This document shows positions 11,090 to 22,704 of a stretch of DNA of 64,000 bases, in pieces. The notes under the pieces are model-generated. The model saw nothing but the letters and a program-made list of their open reading frames with translations, did not search any database and was not told the DNA's origin. The position numbers and the translations under genes are program-made. Source of the DNA: Sycobia sp. Sy_11 (Eukaryota; Arthropoda; Insecta; Hymenoptera; Epichrysomallidae); assembly GCA_018907035.1 (NCBI GenBank), contig JACCIC010000062.1:1266501-1330500 (forward strand), read 5' to 3'. Each line of letters begins with the position of its first letter. Position 1 is the stretch's first letter.

Positions 11090-12110
11090 ATGGCACCGTT
11101 GGCTTTGAAAAAATTAATATCGTGATAAACAGCGCGCGAGTCTGAAATTGAAGGCATGTGTATTCGTTTACAAAATAAGCCACGCGACTCACTTAATAAA
11201 AGTATTCTACAGTCTAGACCTAATGCTCTGAATGAAGTTTGGGCTGAGATTAGGAAAACTCATTCAGACATTGTTTGTAGAGAAGACGCGGAGAAAGATG
11301 CTTACGTAACGGATAAATGGTTTGATCGGATTCAAGGCCGTTACGAGAATGCGCTTGATGAGCTCTTAACGTTACTTACACTCGTTGACAAGAACAATAC
11401 GAATAATTTAGTATCAAACGAAACGCGCTCTGACTCACGGGTCGCGAAGCTGCTCCGGCTTTCTTTGCCTAAATTTTCAGGCAAATATGAAAATTGGGCT
11501 AGCTTCTCTGATTTATTCACCACGCATATCCATGATGTCCCCGGTTTATCGGATGCTACGAAGCTCCAATACCTTAAATTATGTTTGACCGGCGGAGCTG
11601 CAGAATTGGTCAAGGAAGTGACTACAACTCACGCTAATTATTCTAGCACGTGGCAGGCTTTGAATGTTCGGTATCATAACCGTCGATTGATTATCAATAA
11701 GCTGTTGACGTCCCTAATGGAAATTCCAAATTTAAAAAAGGAATCTGCGTCCGATTTACGTGCCTTTATCGATAACTTCCAGTGTAGTATTCGAGCCTTA
11801 GTGAATCTGAAACTTCCCGTCGAGCATTGGGATGTATGGTTGATTTTTTTGTTATCTGATCGCTTAGACTCCGAATCAAGGAAACTATGGGAGGCCGAAC
11901 TAAGTGATAAAGACATGGAAGAATCTTTGGAGGGGAACCGCTCACAATCTTCTTCATCTTGTTCGTTTCCTAAATTTCTAAGATTTCACTAGATTTTTAG
12001 AGAAAAGAGTACAAGCTCTCTCGATGATTTCTACAGAGCGCAAGGCAGAAAAAAGACCAGATGCTACTTCCTTATCATTGCCTCATGCGCGGAAGGTCTT
12101 TCATGCTTCT
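11090..12110 (+). pseudogene. BEL/Pao gag (DUF1759-like)
   Basis: Gag is the capsid precursor. An ATG at 11090 is in frame with the long ORF but is followed by TGA TAA at about 11123, so only 11156-11992 (278 aa) is open. Family features are LPKFSGKYENWASFSDLFTT at about residues 103-122, a LQYLKLCLTGGAAELV helix, YHNRRLIINKLL, and LWEAELSDKDMEESL. A one-base shift near 11,965 is followed in another frame by RFLEKRVQALSMI, normally the start of the next gag helix. The zinc-knuckle segment expected before the protease is mostly missing, so there is an internal deletion at about 12.1 kb. Confidence 0.8.
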
Positions 12111-12199
12111 CCCGCACGGCTGTCTGAGAATAAAAAATAAAACAGCACACGTGCGTTTCTCTTTCGGGCCTTGGCGCTACTGCAGCGGGCACTGCGCGT

Positions 12200-12616
12200 T
12201 TGATGACGCAACTTTTTTTAGGTTCGTCGAGCAATAAAAACTGTGTAATTAGTACGACTGCACTCATTCTCCCTCGACTTACGCCACAGTTGCCGGCTGA
12301 GAATATCTCTGATTTGGATCTCGAACAATTTGAAGGCTTGGATTTAGCGGATTCTGAATTCTTCATCGTGCGTAAGATTGATGTCATACTCGGAGCCGAT
12401 GTTTACGGACAGTTGCTTCGATCAGGGCTTAAACGCTTTCCTGAATCGCAAATCATCGCGCAAAACACGGTTTTCGGTTGGATAATTTCAGGACCGTTAC
12501 ATTCGGAAATGTCACGGCGGGCGAATGGTTTTTTTTCTCACGCGCAGAAGCAGGCGCATCACTGCGTATCCCTGCATAATTTAAACGAAACTCTGCAACG
12601 TTTTTGGGCTATCTAG
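12200..12616 (+). pseudogene. BEL/Pao aspartic protease C-terminal part (DUF1758-like)
   Basis: A 138-aa open piece. It contains DVILGADVYGQLLRSGLKRF, followed by QNTVFGWIISGPLHSEM. These are the characteristic late blocks of the Pao peptidase region (IGAD-Y---L followed by -A--T-FGW-ISG). The active-site Asp segment that should precede it is absent or unrecognisable in 12.0-12.2 kb, so it is judged non-functional. Confidence 0.75.
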
Positions 12617-12688
12617 GATCTGCCAACGCCTTCAGTAAAGCTAAAGCCTGATGAAGAGACTTGTGAGAGGCTCTTTACAGAGACTCAC

Positions 12689-13576
12689 GTGCGGAATTCT
12701 GAAGGTAGATATGAGGTGCGCCTTCCACTGAAATCCGCTATACCTTCCGTAGCAGAGGAGACCCAAAAAATCGTGCTTGGATCTCTGTCCTCAGCCCATC
12801 GTCAATTCGCGCGAGACTCTAAGATAGGTGAGGCGTATGTCGAGTTCATGAACGAGTATGAACAACTGGGACATATGAAACGAGTTTCCTCTTCGGAGAG
12901 AAAACGAGAAAATGTTTGGTACTTACCATACCACGCGGTTGTTCAAGCTACTGATTCCGGTTTGAAAATTCCGGTAGTCTTCGATGCAAGCAGGCGAACC
13001 CGAGACGGATATTTTCTCAACGAATTTTTATTGCCAGGAGCTCCTTTACAAAGCGATCTCGCATTGATTTTGCTCAATTGGCGCCGATATCTATTTGTCT
13101 TAGAGCTGACCTCGTCAAGATGTTTCGGCAGATTCGAGTTAATCATGCAGATCAAGATCTTCAACGAATTTTATGGGCTCCTACTGTACAATCGGAGTCG
13201 GTAGATTATCGACTGACTACTGTAACATACGGAACGGCCTGCGCTCCCTACCTCGCCATCCGCACACTTCAACAGTTATCTGTAGATGAAGTGGCGAAAT
13301 TTCCACTTGGAATCGCATGCTTAAAGTCGGAAACATATGTAGATGACATCTTTGCTGGTTCCGACGATGTTTCTACGGCACAGAAAAAGAGAGAGGAGCT
13401 GACCGGTATATTGAGTTCCGCAGGTATTTCTCTCGGAAAATGGGCGGTGACTAACCATAGGCTAACTTCTTCCTCCCGAAGCTCTGCCGGGTTTAGATAA
13501 CCAAATCGCATCAGATGGTCCGATCAAGACGCTTGGAATTCGGTGGAGTCCTTCTGAAGATCATTTTCTCAGAAAA
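12689..13576 (+). pseudogene. BEL/Pao reverse transcriptase, two frameshifts
   Basis: The polymerase begins RNSEGRYEVRLPLKSAIPSV and proceeds through MNEYEQLGHMKRV, YLPYHAVVQ, IPVVFDASRRTRDG and LPGAPLQSDLALILLNWRRY. A shift at about 13,100 moves to ADLVKMFRQIRVNHADQD, carrying the first catalytic Asp. Then come QRILWAP, TVTYGTACAPYLAIRTLQQL and TYVDDIFAGSDD with the catalytic YVDD at about 13,337-13,348. A further shift near 13,470 leads to LPGLDNQIASDGPIKTLGIR in the third frame, ending about 13,576. The connection, RNase H and integrase are lost at the copia junction. Confidence 0.88.
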
Positions 13577-14457
13577 TAAATTTTTCTGTAGCTGCTGTAT
13601 TCATCTTTAAATATAAGAAAATATCGCGATCCTCCCACTGATTCGACACTTATTGGCCCGCACACATCGGTATGTATTTTTTCCCTTGGTTTAAAACAGC
13701 TCTTCTCGATTTTTACCGACGGATGGGATTTTCGCGTTTGTTTACCGATGACACATGCTTCACAATGAAAATCACTTTCATTTTTTAACACTATTTTTGG
13801 AACATATATCGCATTTACTATTCGCACTACAACATTTGCGTTTATGTGTCCTAAGCGTTCATGCCACAAATATAGCGCACTAACTTTAGCTTGTGCGATA
13901 TTACAATCCAGATTCGGCACTATCATTGTGAAAAGCATTCGAAACAAACGTCCATGGCGCACTCCAAGCGATGTGAGCTTCCCATTGCTGTCATAAATTT
14001 CACACTTATTTTCATACGCATGGAACGAGAATTTCTTGTCATTTATCGCGCTAATAGAAAAAAAATTTCTTTTCAGTTCCGGAACGTATAACACATTTTT
14101 CAACTCAAGAATTTGCTCTTTTCCATTCACTTTTTCTTTTATAAGAATTGTGCCTATCCCCATTGCTGGTAGAATTTTGTCATTTGCAATTTTGGCACTG
14201 TTGCTTTCTTTTGGTGGTTCTAAATGTCGAAAGTATTCTCTCCTGAACGACATATGCATACTAGCACCAGAGTCCGCAAACCATATATTTTCATCGTTGT
14301 CCGTTGTGCTAGAGTAAAATACCGACACGTCACAAGAATAAGCCGATGCTATATATGAGGATGCTCCGTTGCCGTGCTTACTAGCAGCTTTCCGCGGACA
14401 TTCATGGATCCAATGACCTTTTTCTTTACAAAATGCACATTTAGTTCTTTTTTTCAA
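13561..14457 (-). pseudogene. copia pol: zinc knuckle, protease, partial integrase
   Basis: 298 aa. A CCHC knuckle CAFCKEKGHWIHEC lies at residues 7-20. The aspartic protease active site is WFADSGASMHMS, with DSG at 62-64. The GAG_pre-integrase region has LYLWHERLGHINANVV near residue 195 and CEACVIGKQTRKSHP, the zinc-binding H-H-C-C pattern. The integrase catalytic core opens with KIHTDVCGP (first catalytic Asp at 264) and YFLIFKDEYSSY. The ORF ends at the junction with BEL, before the second catalytic Asp and Glu. It is separated from gag by a one-base loss in an A-run near 14,460, where copia elements normally have one continuous polyprotein. Confidence 0.88.
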
Positions 14458-15140
14458 ATCATTTTGTCCTTTCTATTCTTACCCTGGTGCTGGATGGCTG
14501 TATTTCTCTTGATTTTCAGCGTTTGAGTTGCTAGAGCTAATGATGAAATTTCCTCCTCCGTTTCTGTTAGACGCTTATCTTCCCGGATAAGTCGTGCTAT
14601 TAACCGATCTATCTTTCTCTCACTTTTGGGTGTACTTTCCCAGGCCATTCTAAACGTCGAAAACTTTGCTGGAAAACTGTTTAACAATTTAATTTCGACT
14701 GCGGCTTCCGACGGCATCTGTCCTGCATTTGAAAGTTTTCTAAATATACTTTCGAATTGTTCAATCTGTAGCACTATTGATTGACTGTCGGCTATGCGAA
14801 ACGTATAAAATTGTTGCCACGCGTTTTGACGCGCTTCTTCATCTGAATCACTATATAAGAAATTTAATTTATCCCAAAGTTGCTGTAGCGATGTGCAATT
14901 AATTAAATGGGAATGCAATCCCTTATCCACGGAGCTGAGAATCGTTAAAGTTGCTTGTGACTTAGCTTTTTTCCAGGCTTTCCAATCTTTTTCACTGGCA
15001 GCTCTGGTTGGCTCAATCTCAGTACCATCGATGCGGCACGTTAGGTCTCCAGCTTCCAAGACCTCTGAGATACCGAACTTCCATAAAGCGTAGTTTGTTC
15101 CATTGAACTTGTTTAAATCCAAGGTCTCTCTTTCTGCCAT
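14454..15140 (-). pseudogene. copia gag (UBN2-type), ORF intact but split from pol
   Basis: 228 aa starting MAERETLDLNKFNGTNYALW, the typical N-terminus of copia gag (L-KF-G-NY--WK). The helical capsid region has WKAWKKAKSQATLTILSSVD, LQQLWDKLNFLYSD, QWFQFYTF-like QQFYTFRIADSQSI, and LLNSFPAKFSTFRMAWES. Gag assembles particles in the cytoplasm. The stop at 14,454 comes just before the zinc knuckle because of a one-base deletion, so gag-pol fusion is lost. The reading frame itself has no internal stop, so the insertion is younger than the gypsy and BEL relics nearby. Confidence 0.85.
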
Positions 15141-15288
15141 GATAAGAGACTGCTGCTAGCACACGATATAACTTTGAACACAAAAAAACTACACGATACA
15201 CTTGCTATAAAAACTGTATGTCAGCCTGATTCGTTTCTTCTTCACACTTTATAGATCAGCACAGCACTAACACACTGGGCCCATAACC

Positions 15289-15482
15289 TATTGAATCTTA
15301 ATATCTATATGAAATAAATATTAAACAGTGTGGTCTAACTATAAATTTATTACAAAAGAAACCAAATGTTACATACAATTTTACACTGATTTACGCAACT
15401 CTAATAACAGTCGTTTGCACGTTGTGCGCACCCGAATGTTGCTCGAACTCAACTAACTGCTTCACAGGAACCGCAGGTAACA
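15289..15482 (-). repeat. Probable copia 5' LTR
   Basis: The block next to the primer-binding site reads, on the minus strand, from TGTTACCTGC near 15,482 to TTCAATA at 15,289. It has an AATAAA-like signal near 15,345. Only one LTR is present, so the outer boundary is a guess based on a TGTT start. Confidence 0.4.
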
Positions 15483-16149
15483 CATTGACTGCAAAAGACA
15501 TTATCCTCGTGCAGATACATTCCTGTTAGGAGTTACTGGTTCGTACACATGCGTACTTACAACCTGTAATACGTCGTCCAGACAGAATACAATACAATTG
15601 GATCTTATGCGCCTAATTACGTGCTGGTCTTAGGGAAAATCTCGGGATTTCCCCGCATTCAATTTCAAACATTTAAATTATATATAATATTATTCTCTAA
15701 ATATAAATTATACTATATAATTAACAATTACCGTAGAATATTTGTTTCTATAGTCTGAATTATTCTCCAATTTTCTTTATAAACTTTTAAACTTTATTAG
15801 AGTCATATCTTTTAAATCACATAGTCTTTGGAAAGGATAGCACGACGATATATCAACCAGTCTTGTTTTGACCGATATGCTTTTTAAAATGATTTTCACA
15901 GTCAATTTTTTCTTGATAAAATTTCGAATAAATAGTAATCTCTTTTACAGACTAAAATTTTTCTATAACCCCTTTTAATTATTCCGTTAACATACAATTT
16001 GAGGTCTTGAAGTTTTTGAATCTAAAATTCCAGCAAAGAAGACTCCTCCCAATTATTTATCGTAACCTAGTTTTTTTATTCTTATTCATAGTTTTATACC
16101 TTATTCATAATATCGAAAGTTTCAAATGGTGTGATACTAATTCCTGGAA
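15483..16149. other. AT-rich DNA between copia and a BEL remnant
   Basis: No clear coding homology. On the minus strand this could be more decayed BEL pol downstream of the gag remnant at 16.15-16.85 kb, but no family motif could be read. Confidence 0.35.
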
Positions 16150-16850
16150 AGGAGGGCACGAATAGATAAGACGTCGGGAAATCAGTTCCTTTTAACTGAG
16201 ATCATTATTCTTCGACTTTGTTCGCATCTTCCGCGAGATGTAGTATAACGTATTATGCCTTTTGCCATACTTTTTACAACCCCCAAATTTACACTTTTTA
16301 GTTTGATCGTTTTGCAAGCAGTTAAACCATTAAAAATTATTTTTTACGATATTATAACGATCCATTGTAGACAACTTCAAAAATTACTTTATTGAAATAA
16401 GAGATGATTTTCAGTGCAAAAGTGACCCTTTAAACTTCGTGGAAAAAAATACTTGTATTTTTGCTGGGTTTTTAATTTTTTGGTGAGATGGTGCAATTTT
16501 TCGGTAGTTTCGTTGCCATCAGATTGTTCGTACTGCGTTTTGATAAACGTGTGGACAATATTCTATACAAAAATTCAGTCAGCTCTTCCAATTTATGATA
16601 TTCATACTTTTTAAGCGTTCCTCCCATTTAACCAACGTATTTTTGTGAAACTTACTTTCAATAATCACTACGGTCATTTAGGGATTGACCTGGATGTCTA
16701 AATTAACTAACGAATGTATATGTTGTTGCGATTCATCTGCTAGAGTAACCAATTCTCGATTATTTTCATTATTCGGACAAGATAATTTTAACAATTAATT
16801 GAAATGTCGCGAAATCAAAGTGTGTTTAAAATGTTTATTGCACGGACAAA
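16150..16850 (-). pseudogene. BEL/Pao gag remnant with zinc knuckles
   Basis: Conceptual translation leftward from about 16,800 gives ELVTLADESQQHIHSLVNLD. This continues to a region matching gag (VIIIESKFHKNTLVKWEERL) and ends near 16,330-16,235 in NCLQND then KKCKFGGCKKYGKRHNTL. That is the C-x-C and CKxxxGCKKCxxRHNTLLH pattern of Pao gag, with Tyr replacing one Cys. There are many stops and shifts. It is on the opposite strand from the BEL element at 9.9-13.6 kb and is far more decayed. Confidence 0.55.
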
Positions 16851-16919
16851 TGAATTCCAGTACCTGAAAAATCCTATTTAGGTCTAACAGGTAGCTTTCC
16901 ATATTCATCCCCATTCGAA

Positions 16920-17870
16920 TTATCCGCATTTTTTTATTTATTAGATTTATTTATTTATTTATTTATTAGATTTACTTATTAAATTCGTTGCAAAAATTAA
17001 CTATTTTAGATTTTCTGACAAGAAATGAATTTGAGTTCTCATACTTACGTTCATTTGCAATGAAGTACGAAGAAGATTTTGACCAAATGTTAGCTCTATG
17101 AAATCAGTTATGAAATTGATTAAGTGGCAGTTTAATTTTATACGATGATAAAACACCATTTAAATTTTCGAAAATCTAGTATAAATTTTATATTATCAAT
17201 TTGTAAAAATCCTAATTTTAACTATTATTGTTTTAGTATGAGTTTCCAATTTATTTATAAAAAAATAGTAAAGGCGGATAAGTGATTCGTTGTTTGTCGC
17301 TAGCATCTCGTATACAAAAGTTATCTGATAGCTCAGGTAAAATCATACATATAGCTAGACTGAGTGTATGGAAAACCTGAGATGGAAATCCACGGAAAAA
17401 CTCATCAATACCATAATTGAATACTAAACAGTAAACCCTTAAACTCAGTTCTACCTGTACATATATGTAATTTTCTGGAATTATATATATATCCATTATC
17501 CTGAATATTTCACGGTGTGAAACTTTTATTAACTGTAAAAAAGGAATCTCCGAGGATATTTCGAATTTTTACCATTGAATATCGCACAAAATTATAAATA
17601 AATCGTTTAAAAAAGGATTTTAATAGTAAAAAATGGGAGACCTTTTTGTCGATATTATTACTAAAGATATTCTATTTCGGCAATAATTGGAATTCGAAGA
17701 TTTAAATAAAAATCAAAATTACATACATATACAAATTCAATAAGCGAAATTTGATCATACCGGATGTTACTTTACAAAAGTTATAACAGGCGATTAAATT
17801 AAAGATATCCTCAATTTTTTCATATTACAAAATATATTCCTATTACAAAATTTATTAAATTAATTCTTAC
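16920..17870. other. Non-coding AT-rich stretch, possible intron
   Basis: It contains a short (TTTA)n tract at about 16,945-16,980 and a 81-aa minus ORF at 17,496-17,251 that has no recognisable homology. It lies directly downstream (leftward) of the last supported host exon, so it is probably intron or 3' flank. Confidence 0.4.
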
Positions 17871-17926
17871 CTTTATTTTGTGAAATCCAGGGTCATCTTG
17901 TACAAATGAGTGATCTTTTTTTACTT
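17871..17926 (-). CDS. Host gene exon C (56 nt), unknown protein
   Basis: On the minus strand an acceptor (CTTTAATTTTCCAG) precedes a 56-nt segment, followed by donor AAG/GTAAGAATT. Two of the three phases hit a stop at once or within the exon. The remaining phase (two leading bases) is open and reads VKKDHSFVQDDPGFHKIK. The upstream exon B at 22.6 kb leaves exactly one base, so the join creates a Glu codon and a continuous frame. The exon ends in phase 0. Composition (Asp, Lys, Phe) is protein-like and unlike translated AT-rich noise. Function unknown. No downstream exon was found with confidence to the left, where transposon debris dominates. Confidence 0.55.
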
Positions 17927-20837
17927 CTGGAAAATTAAAGTCGTATTTATACTATTGTCAATGGAATAACAATAATTCAATTATTTGACAATCATGACAA
18001 AAATTGGTAACAAAAAAATGTATAAAAAAATTAGATGCTTTAAGTTTTAATTATAATTTACGATCACAAACGTGTGCATTCGTGTTTGCATTTTTTAAGA
18101 TTATTTATGTTATATTGTGCGAAGTATTTAAAGTTTTCGAAGATTTTATGTTTGAATTCTAAAATTTAAGATTGGGGGCACAGAAATATACCAAATACAG
18201 AAAAATGTTGAAATGATGCTCCGCTCATGAGCAATTTGCAAGATAACCATTATTGAAATTCTTATTCAAGTCAAATAGATGTCATCATTTCGGAAGGGGC
18301 ATGTAAATTCCTTGTTAAAATCATCCACTGACACTGTACTATAAATATTATTTAAAATTCTATAAAAATTATGAGACAAAATTATGTAACTATTCGCTGA
18401 AAATGACTTGCATTTTCTATGCGACTTTATGCAATCATAATTATCATCCAATAAATACCTCGCGCATGCTACTTATGCTTAATAACAGAGCTCTAAAGAA
18501 GCAGTGGTTCCCAAGACATCCGTTTGATCATGCTTTCCGCAAGGATTGCCGTTCATTCCCGCGGCATTATAATACAAAATGAATCTCCCTTTCGCGGACG
18601 CGCGTTTGCTGTACGAGAAGAGGCCGGCGTAAACAACGGCTGCGCGGCTGGCATTGCTGCGATTATAGATAGAGACATCAAGCGGACGAGCGCCATTATT
18701 ACGATGCTTCATCAGGCCTCGTTGAAGTTGTACGTATCGCCGCGGTTGACGAGCTGATGTTGAACGCTTCCAATAATGTATTTTTCCGACATTCTTGCTT
18801 CTGAAGCGCTGCACTTCGAGCAAGATAAGCGTGTGCATCCGTAGTAAAGCCGCCAAATATTTATATAGGCAATTTCTATTTTTGGAATATATTTAAACTG
18901 GCAACGAAAATTTATACTCGCGTGATTAAACGTAGTCAGTATAGTCTGCCTACTTGCTTAATTTATATATTTTTAATTAATCAAATAGAAAAAAATTTGA
19001 GCATTTAAAATGATCGGTAGCAACTCTCCAAAATCTACGAAAATCTATTTAAAAGAATTTTTATATTTAAGTGATGAAACTTGCGCTGGTTGCTTTGGAT
19101 AGACTATGCCGTACACTTTTCAAGTCTACTTTTTAAATATATCAAACAAGATAAATTCGTAAATTGCTATATAATTATAGTAAAGGCATCATTTTAAAAT
19201 CTATATCCTACACCAAAGTGAATATAATGATTCAATTACGTTTTTTTCTCGACATTTCAGAAATAGTACATGATCGTATGCATATACGTATTACACTGTA
19301 ATAATTAACCATTTCAAAAGCATTTGCTTTGTAATAATAATAATGTATATTCTTAATGTGTAAAATATAAACTTTTTATTTACTGTATTATAGGCGTTTA
19401 AAACAAGAAGCAGACTAATTTTTATAAATATTAGTATCAACTACTTAAACTTATAGATACCGTTATTGACGAATATTCCCGTAGGCTCAAGCTAAATCTT
19501 TTTCATTGTGGTAGTTTAGAAAATCCTTAATTTAATAGATTAACAACATACAACAAAAAATATGCGATACATCCATCAATACTGATCCAATTTAATAATT
19601 TATTAATCGTATCTTTTAGGGACTGAAGACCATCGAAATATAATAAAAAAGCATTAACGAATTATAAACTAAACAGGACGTTATATAAAAATATTGATCA
19701 ACATATTTACAATGAATTTGTACTAATATTGAACGGTAAATTGAACTCTTTCCTTTTCAGTAATAAGTTTAGCATAGAGACAGTGACTTATAACACATCA
19801 TAATATATTATAGTTTATTAAAAAAAATTCCAAAGAGTAAAACAGGAAAAATGATAAGTGCAGTGTAGAATGCGAACATTTATTAGCAGAAGCCATTTTA
19901 AAATAGTATAATAGAAGTCAAACATAAGGCAACGTCTGCGCTATAGAACCATAGAATATTTGCAGTTAACATAGAATCAATTAAGGGCAACGAGAGATTT
20001 AGTCGTAATAGTTATATCCTCGCTAGCTAAAATGAGCTTCGAGCATTAATCTGTAATAAACCAATACATCGCGAGAAAAAATGGCGCGCCGAAATCATCC
20101 ACTTGATGTTTCACCCAACCTATCTCGCGAACGCGTTCCTGTTCAAGAAAAAGAAAAAGAAGAATTCGTTCCATTACTCGACGTTTTATGTAACGACAGC
20201 CCCCCCCCCTTCCCCCGTCCAATTTTTATCAATGGCAAAACTCCTCGAGTCGCGCGCATCGCGTAGCATCGGCATCGGCCGAGAATGAATCATCATCGTG
20301 GCTGTTGCGAAGGTTATTAGACGCGCACCCGCGGAGAGGTTGCGAGATTTGCTTGCACGCTTCGATGCGGCATGCAACTGAGTGCACACTGCATAATCAC
20401 GCGAGGAGCCTTCGACATGTATGCGATGCATATAGAGGGGGTGGGGGAGACGAGACGGGAGACTATAATACACTTTGCGGTTTGTTTACTAGCTAAATTG
20501 AGCGGTGTTACGTAACGATGCGTGGAGCGCGTCGCCGTCGCGTCGCCGTCGTGTCGTCGCCTCGTGCGCAGACATCAGCGGTTGCAGGCTATAAGGAAAG
20601 ACCGAGAATAGACACGCTATTGTTGTATATTACAACTGGAAAGATGCGTATAGATTTCGATTTGAACTCAACTTTGTTGCTAAATTTGTTTACACTGTCT
20701 ACATGCAAGACTATTAGGCATTTAAGGTATAAATATAGTACACAACTTCAAATTGATTAATTAATAATCAAAAAGTTAGAATATCTTGAATAATATTGAA
20801 AATTTTGCAAACCCGAAGATTGGCCAGATTGTACAAG

Positions 20838-20838
<1 letters not shown>

Positions 20839-20888
<50 letters not shown>
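20839..20888. repeat. (TA)n microsatellite
   Basis: A pure TA run of about 50 bases immediately upstream of a repeat-derived block. Confidence 0.95.
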
Positions 20889-20896
<8 letters not shown>

Positions 20897-20919
20897 CCGT
20901 TGTTTTTATAAATTTTATA

Positions 20920-21091
20920 AATAAAATGATTGTCAATAAAAAATATAGCCTATGTCCTTCCGAAGATAAAATAGAATCTATATGTCAAATTTCACAGCAA
21001 TCGGTTCAGTAGTTTTTTCGGTTATCGTGTACAAACAAAAACACGCTTTTTATTTATAAATTAGTATGGTATGATATAATATGATATTATA

Positions 21092-21132
<41 letters not shown>
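20920..21132 (+). mobile_element. RTE-like LINE 3' tail with simple-repeat end
   Basis: The block contains GCCTATGTCCTTCCGAAG and later CACAGCAATCGGTTCAGTAG, followed by a T-rich and AC-rich segment. It ends in a degenerate ATGATATA repeat that passes into (TA)n (21,094-21,131). The ATCGGTTCAGTAGTTTT phrase is familiar from 3' ends of insect LINEs, many of which end in short tandem repeats rather than poly(A). The family assignment is from memory and not proven. Confidence 0.4.
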
Positions 21133-21133
<1 letters not shown>

Positions 21134-21526
21134 CTGCACTTTGAGCTATTTTCATTTCTATTATAATGATGAATTTTTCTATGCTTATAAAGATCATTTA
21201 GAAATTTCTATGAAAGATTGATTAATTGAAAATACTATTCCATACATAGAAAAACATAATCAGTTTTTAAAAAATGGTAATCTTAAGAATTGAAGAAAAA
21301 CAGGGACAAGAAGTTTATAAGATTAAAAGCACCAATAGTGAAAAATCTGATTGATCCAATACTGAGAATTGAAAATATATAGAAAATGCGAAGAGATTCA
21401 ATTTTAGCGTATAATAATTATATCAATTTATAATAATTACATAACCTAGAATCTTGTGTAGGACAGAATTAAAAAAATCAAAATGTAATTTACTTTAAAC
21501 TATATTTATTAAAATCTAATAGCTAA

Positions 21527-21529
<3 letters not shown>

Positions 21530-21582
<53 letters not shown>
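21530..21582. repeat. (TA)n microsatellite
   Basis: A pure AT/TA run of about 53 bases. Confidence 0.95.
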
Positions 21583-21592
<10 letters not shown>

Positions 21593-22621
21593 GATGTTAG
21601 GTGATTGGAAAAAAAAAATGAAATGCTATAAGGCGCGTATACCGGACAAGTGTAGCTCGCGCGCGCTCTAATGTATAAATCTGCTTAATTTCTAATTCTC
21701 TCGACTTATATGTACGCCGAAAGGTAGCGGTAATGCCGCCGCTGATGGCAACGAGCAGGGCTGCTTTGGTCGCGATCAGCCAGTACGCAGAAAGAATGGG
21801 AAGGTTTTTCGAGCTTCCGAACGTCGACTATCTTCCCCGACATCCCGAGAAGTGCAACCGTTATAACTTTCCGTTACACTTCACTGAAATATAATTCTTA
21901 TTAACTTATATTATATTATAAAAAAAAATTTCTACATTTGATTACTATGAGTTTATCAAGTATATAGGTTAATTATTATCATCGTGCAATATTATTATAT
22001 GATAGTTTTATGTACAAGTGACGTGGTAATTTATCATCAAAAGGAACTATGAACACAGATTTTAGTATACACTGAAGCTTATCGCTATTAGAAGGAATAT
22101 TATACAAGTTATGTGAGACTATTATATGATATGTATAATCAAAATAAAGATATGTAGTAAGTGATTCAATGCAGTTGTAGAGAGTGTATTTTTTAAACAG
22201 TAGGCAAGAGAAGATAATAATTAATATTAGCATATAAGGAGAACATAGAGATACGAGGAACACAGATACTCTACAGAAGATTTTCAGTTTACTGACAATA
22301 TAATCTACATATATATCTTAGGTATACGAAATCAATAAAACTTTCCAATTTTTATAACTAACAAAGTCCTGAAGTAGGTTCAACTAAGTTATACAGAAAA
22401 TAATCCTGAAGAATGTAACACATTCTATGTAGGAAGAAATATATTATATTAACGTAAATTAATATTAACAAATAATACCACTTAACACACGTGCTTTTAT
22501 AAAACTTATATTGGAATTAATTTATCATACGCATGATTGAGCAATCCTTTCTAGACAAAATATATCAACTGAAAAAAATTTTTATTTAATAAACTGCAAA
22601 AATTGATCACTATGTGGCTAC

Positions 22622-22704
22622 CTGTAAATCCCATCATGTGAAGAATAATGTCTTTTCCAAAGATAGCAAAGTGGATGTGAATATCGTGTTCTCTGTACGG
22701 AGAC
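22622..22704 (-). CDS. Host gene exon B (83 nt), unknown protein
   Basis: On the minus strand, acceptor CACTGTTTCTAG is followed by 83 nt and donor TTTACAG/GTAGCC. In the phase set by the upstream exon A (one leading base) it reads SPYREHDIHIHFAIFGKD followed by IILHMMGFT, with no stop. It leaves one base that joins exon C in frame. The His/Ile/Phe-rich pattern is strongly protein-like. The phrase HIHFAIFGKDIIL faintly recalls the propeptide of M12B (ADAM/ADAMTS) metalloproteases, where an aromatic-x-x-FG-[KR]-x-[IL]-x-L pattern is common. That is a weak hint and no catalytic exon is in the window. One other phase is also open, so frame choice rests on exon joining. Confidence 0.6.

Larger units (their letters stand above)
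9864..13576 (+). mobile_element. BEL/Pao LTR retrotransposon, truncated within RT
   Basis: Order: LTR, primer site, a (TA)n microsatellite expansion at 10673-10721, gag, protease and reverse transcriptase. RT homology continues in a third frame to about 13,576, where minus-strand copia integrase sequence starts. RNase H, integrase and the 3' LTR are missing. Gag, protease and RT each carry frameshifts, and part of gag-protease is deleted. Confidence 0.8.
13561..15482 (-). mobile_element. Ty1/copia LTR retrotransposon, truncated in integrase
   Basis: On the minus strand: probable LTR (15482-15289), primer-binding site GGTTATGGGCCCAG (15288-15275), gag (15140-14454), zinc knuckle, protease, pre-integrase domain and the start of integrase. 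It stops at about 13,565, where BEL RT sequence of the opposite strand begins. The primer site has the form typical of insect copia elements that prime on initiator tRNA-Met half molecules. RT, RNase H and the 3' LTR are missing. Confidence 0.85.
17927..22621 (-). other. Inferred intron B-C of host gene, with CpG islands and repeats
   Basis: Contents: a CpG-rich block at about 18,510-18,840 (ORFs on both strands, no homology), a second at about 20,080-20,600, a third at about 21,630-21,850, three (TA)n runs and one LINE-tail-like repeat. I see no convincing exon in the rest. The island ORFs (125 aa minus at 18.8 kb, 95 aa minus at 20.4 kb) have no recognisable domains. Confidence 0.45.

Noticed and set aside
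10885..11157. 90-aa minus ORF overlapping the BEL leader
   Set aside because: It is antisense to the start of BEL gag (in-frame ATG at 11,090) and has no family resemblance of its own.
17251..17496. 81-aa minus ORF; part of it (VELSLRVYCLVFNYGIDEFF) is splice-bounded and in phase with exon C
   Set aside because: The bounding sites are weak, composition is not distinct from AT-rich noise, and the region merges into decayed BEL sequence. Kept only as a remote possibility.
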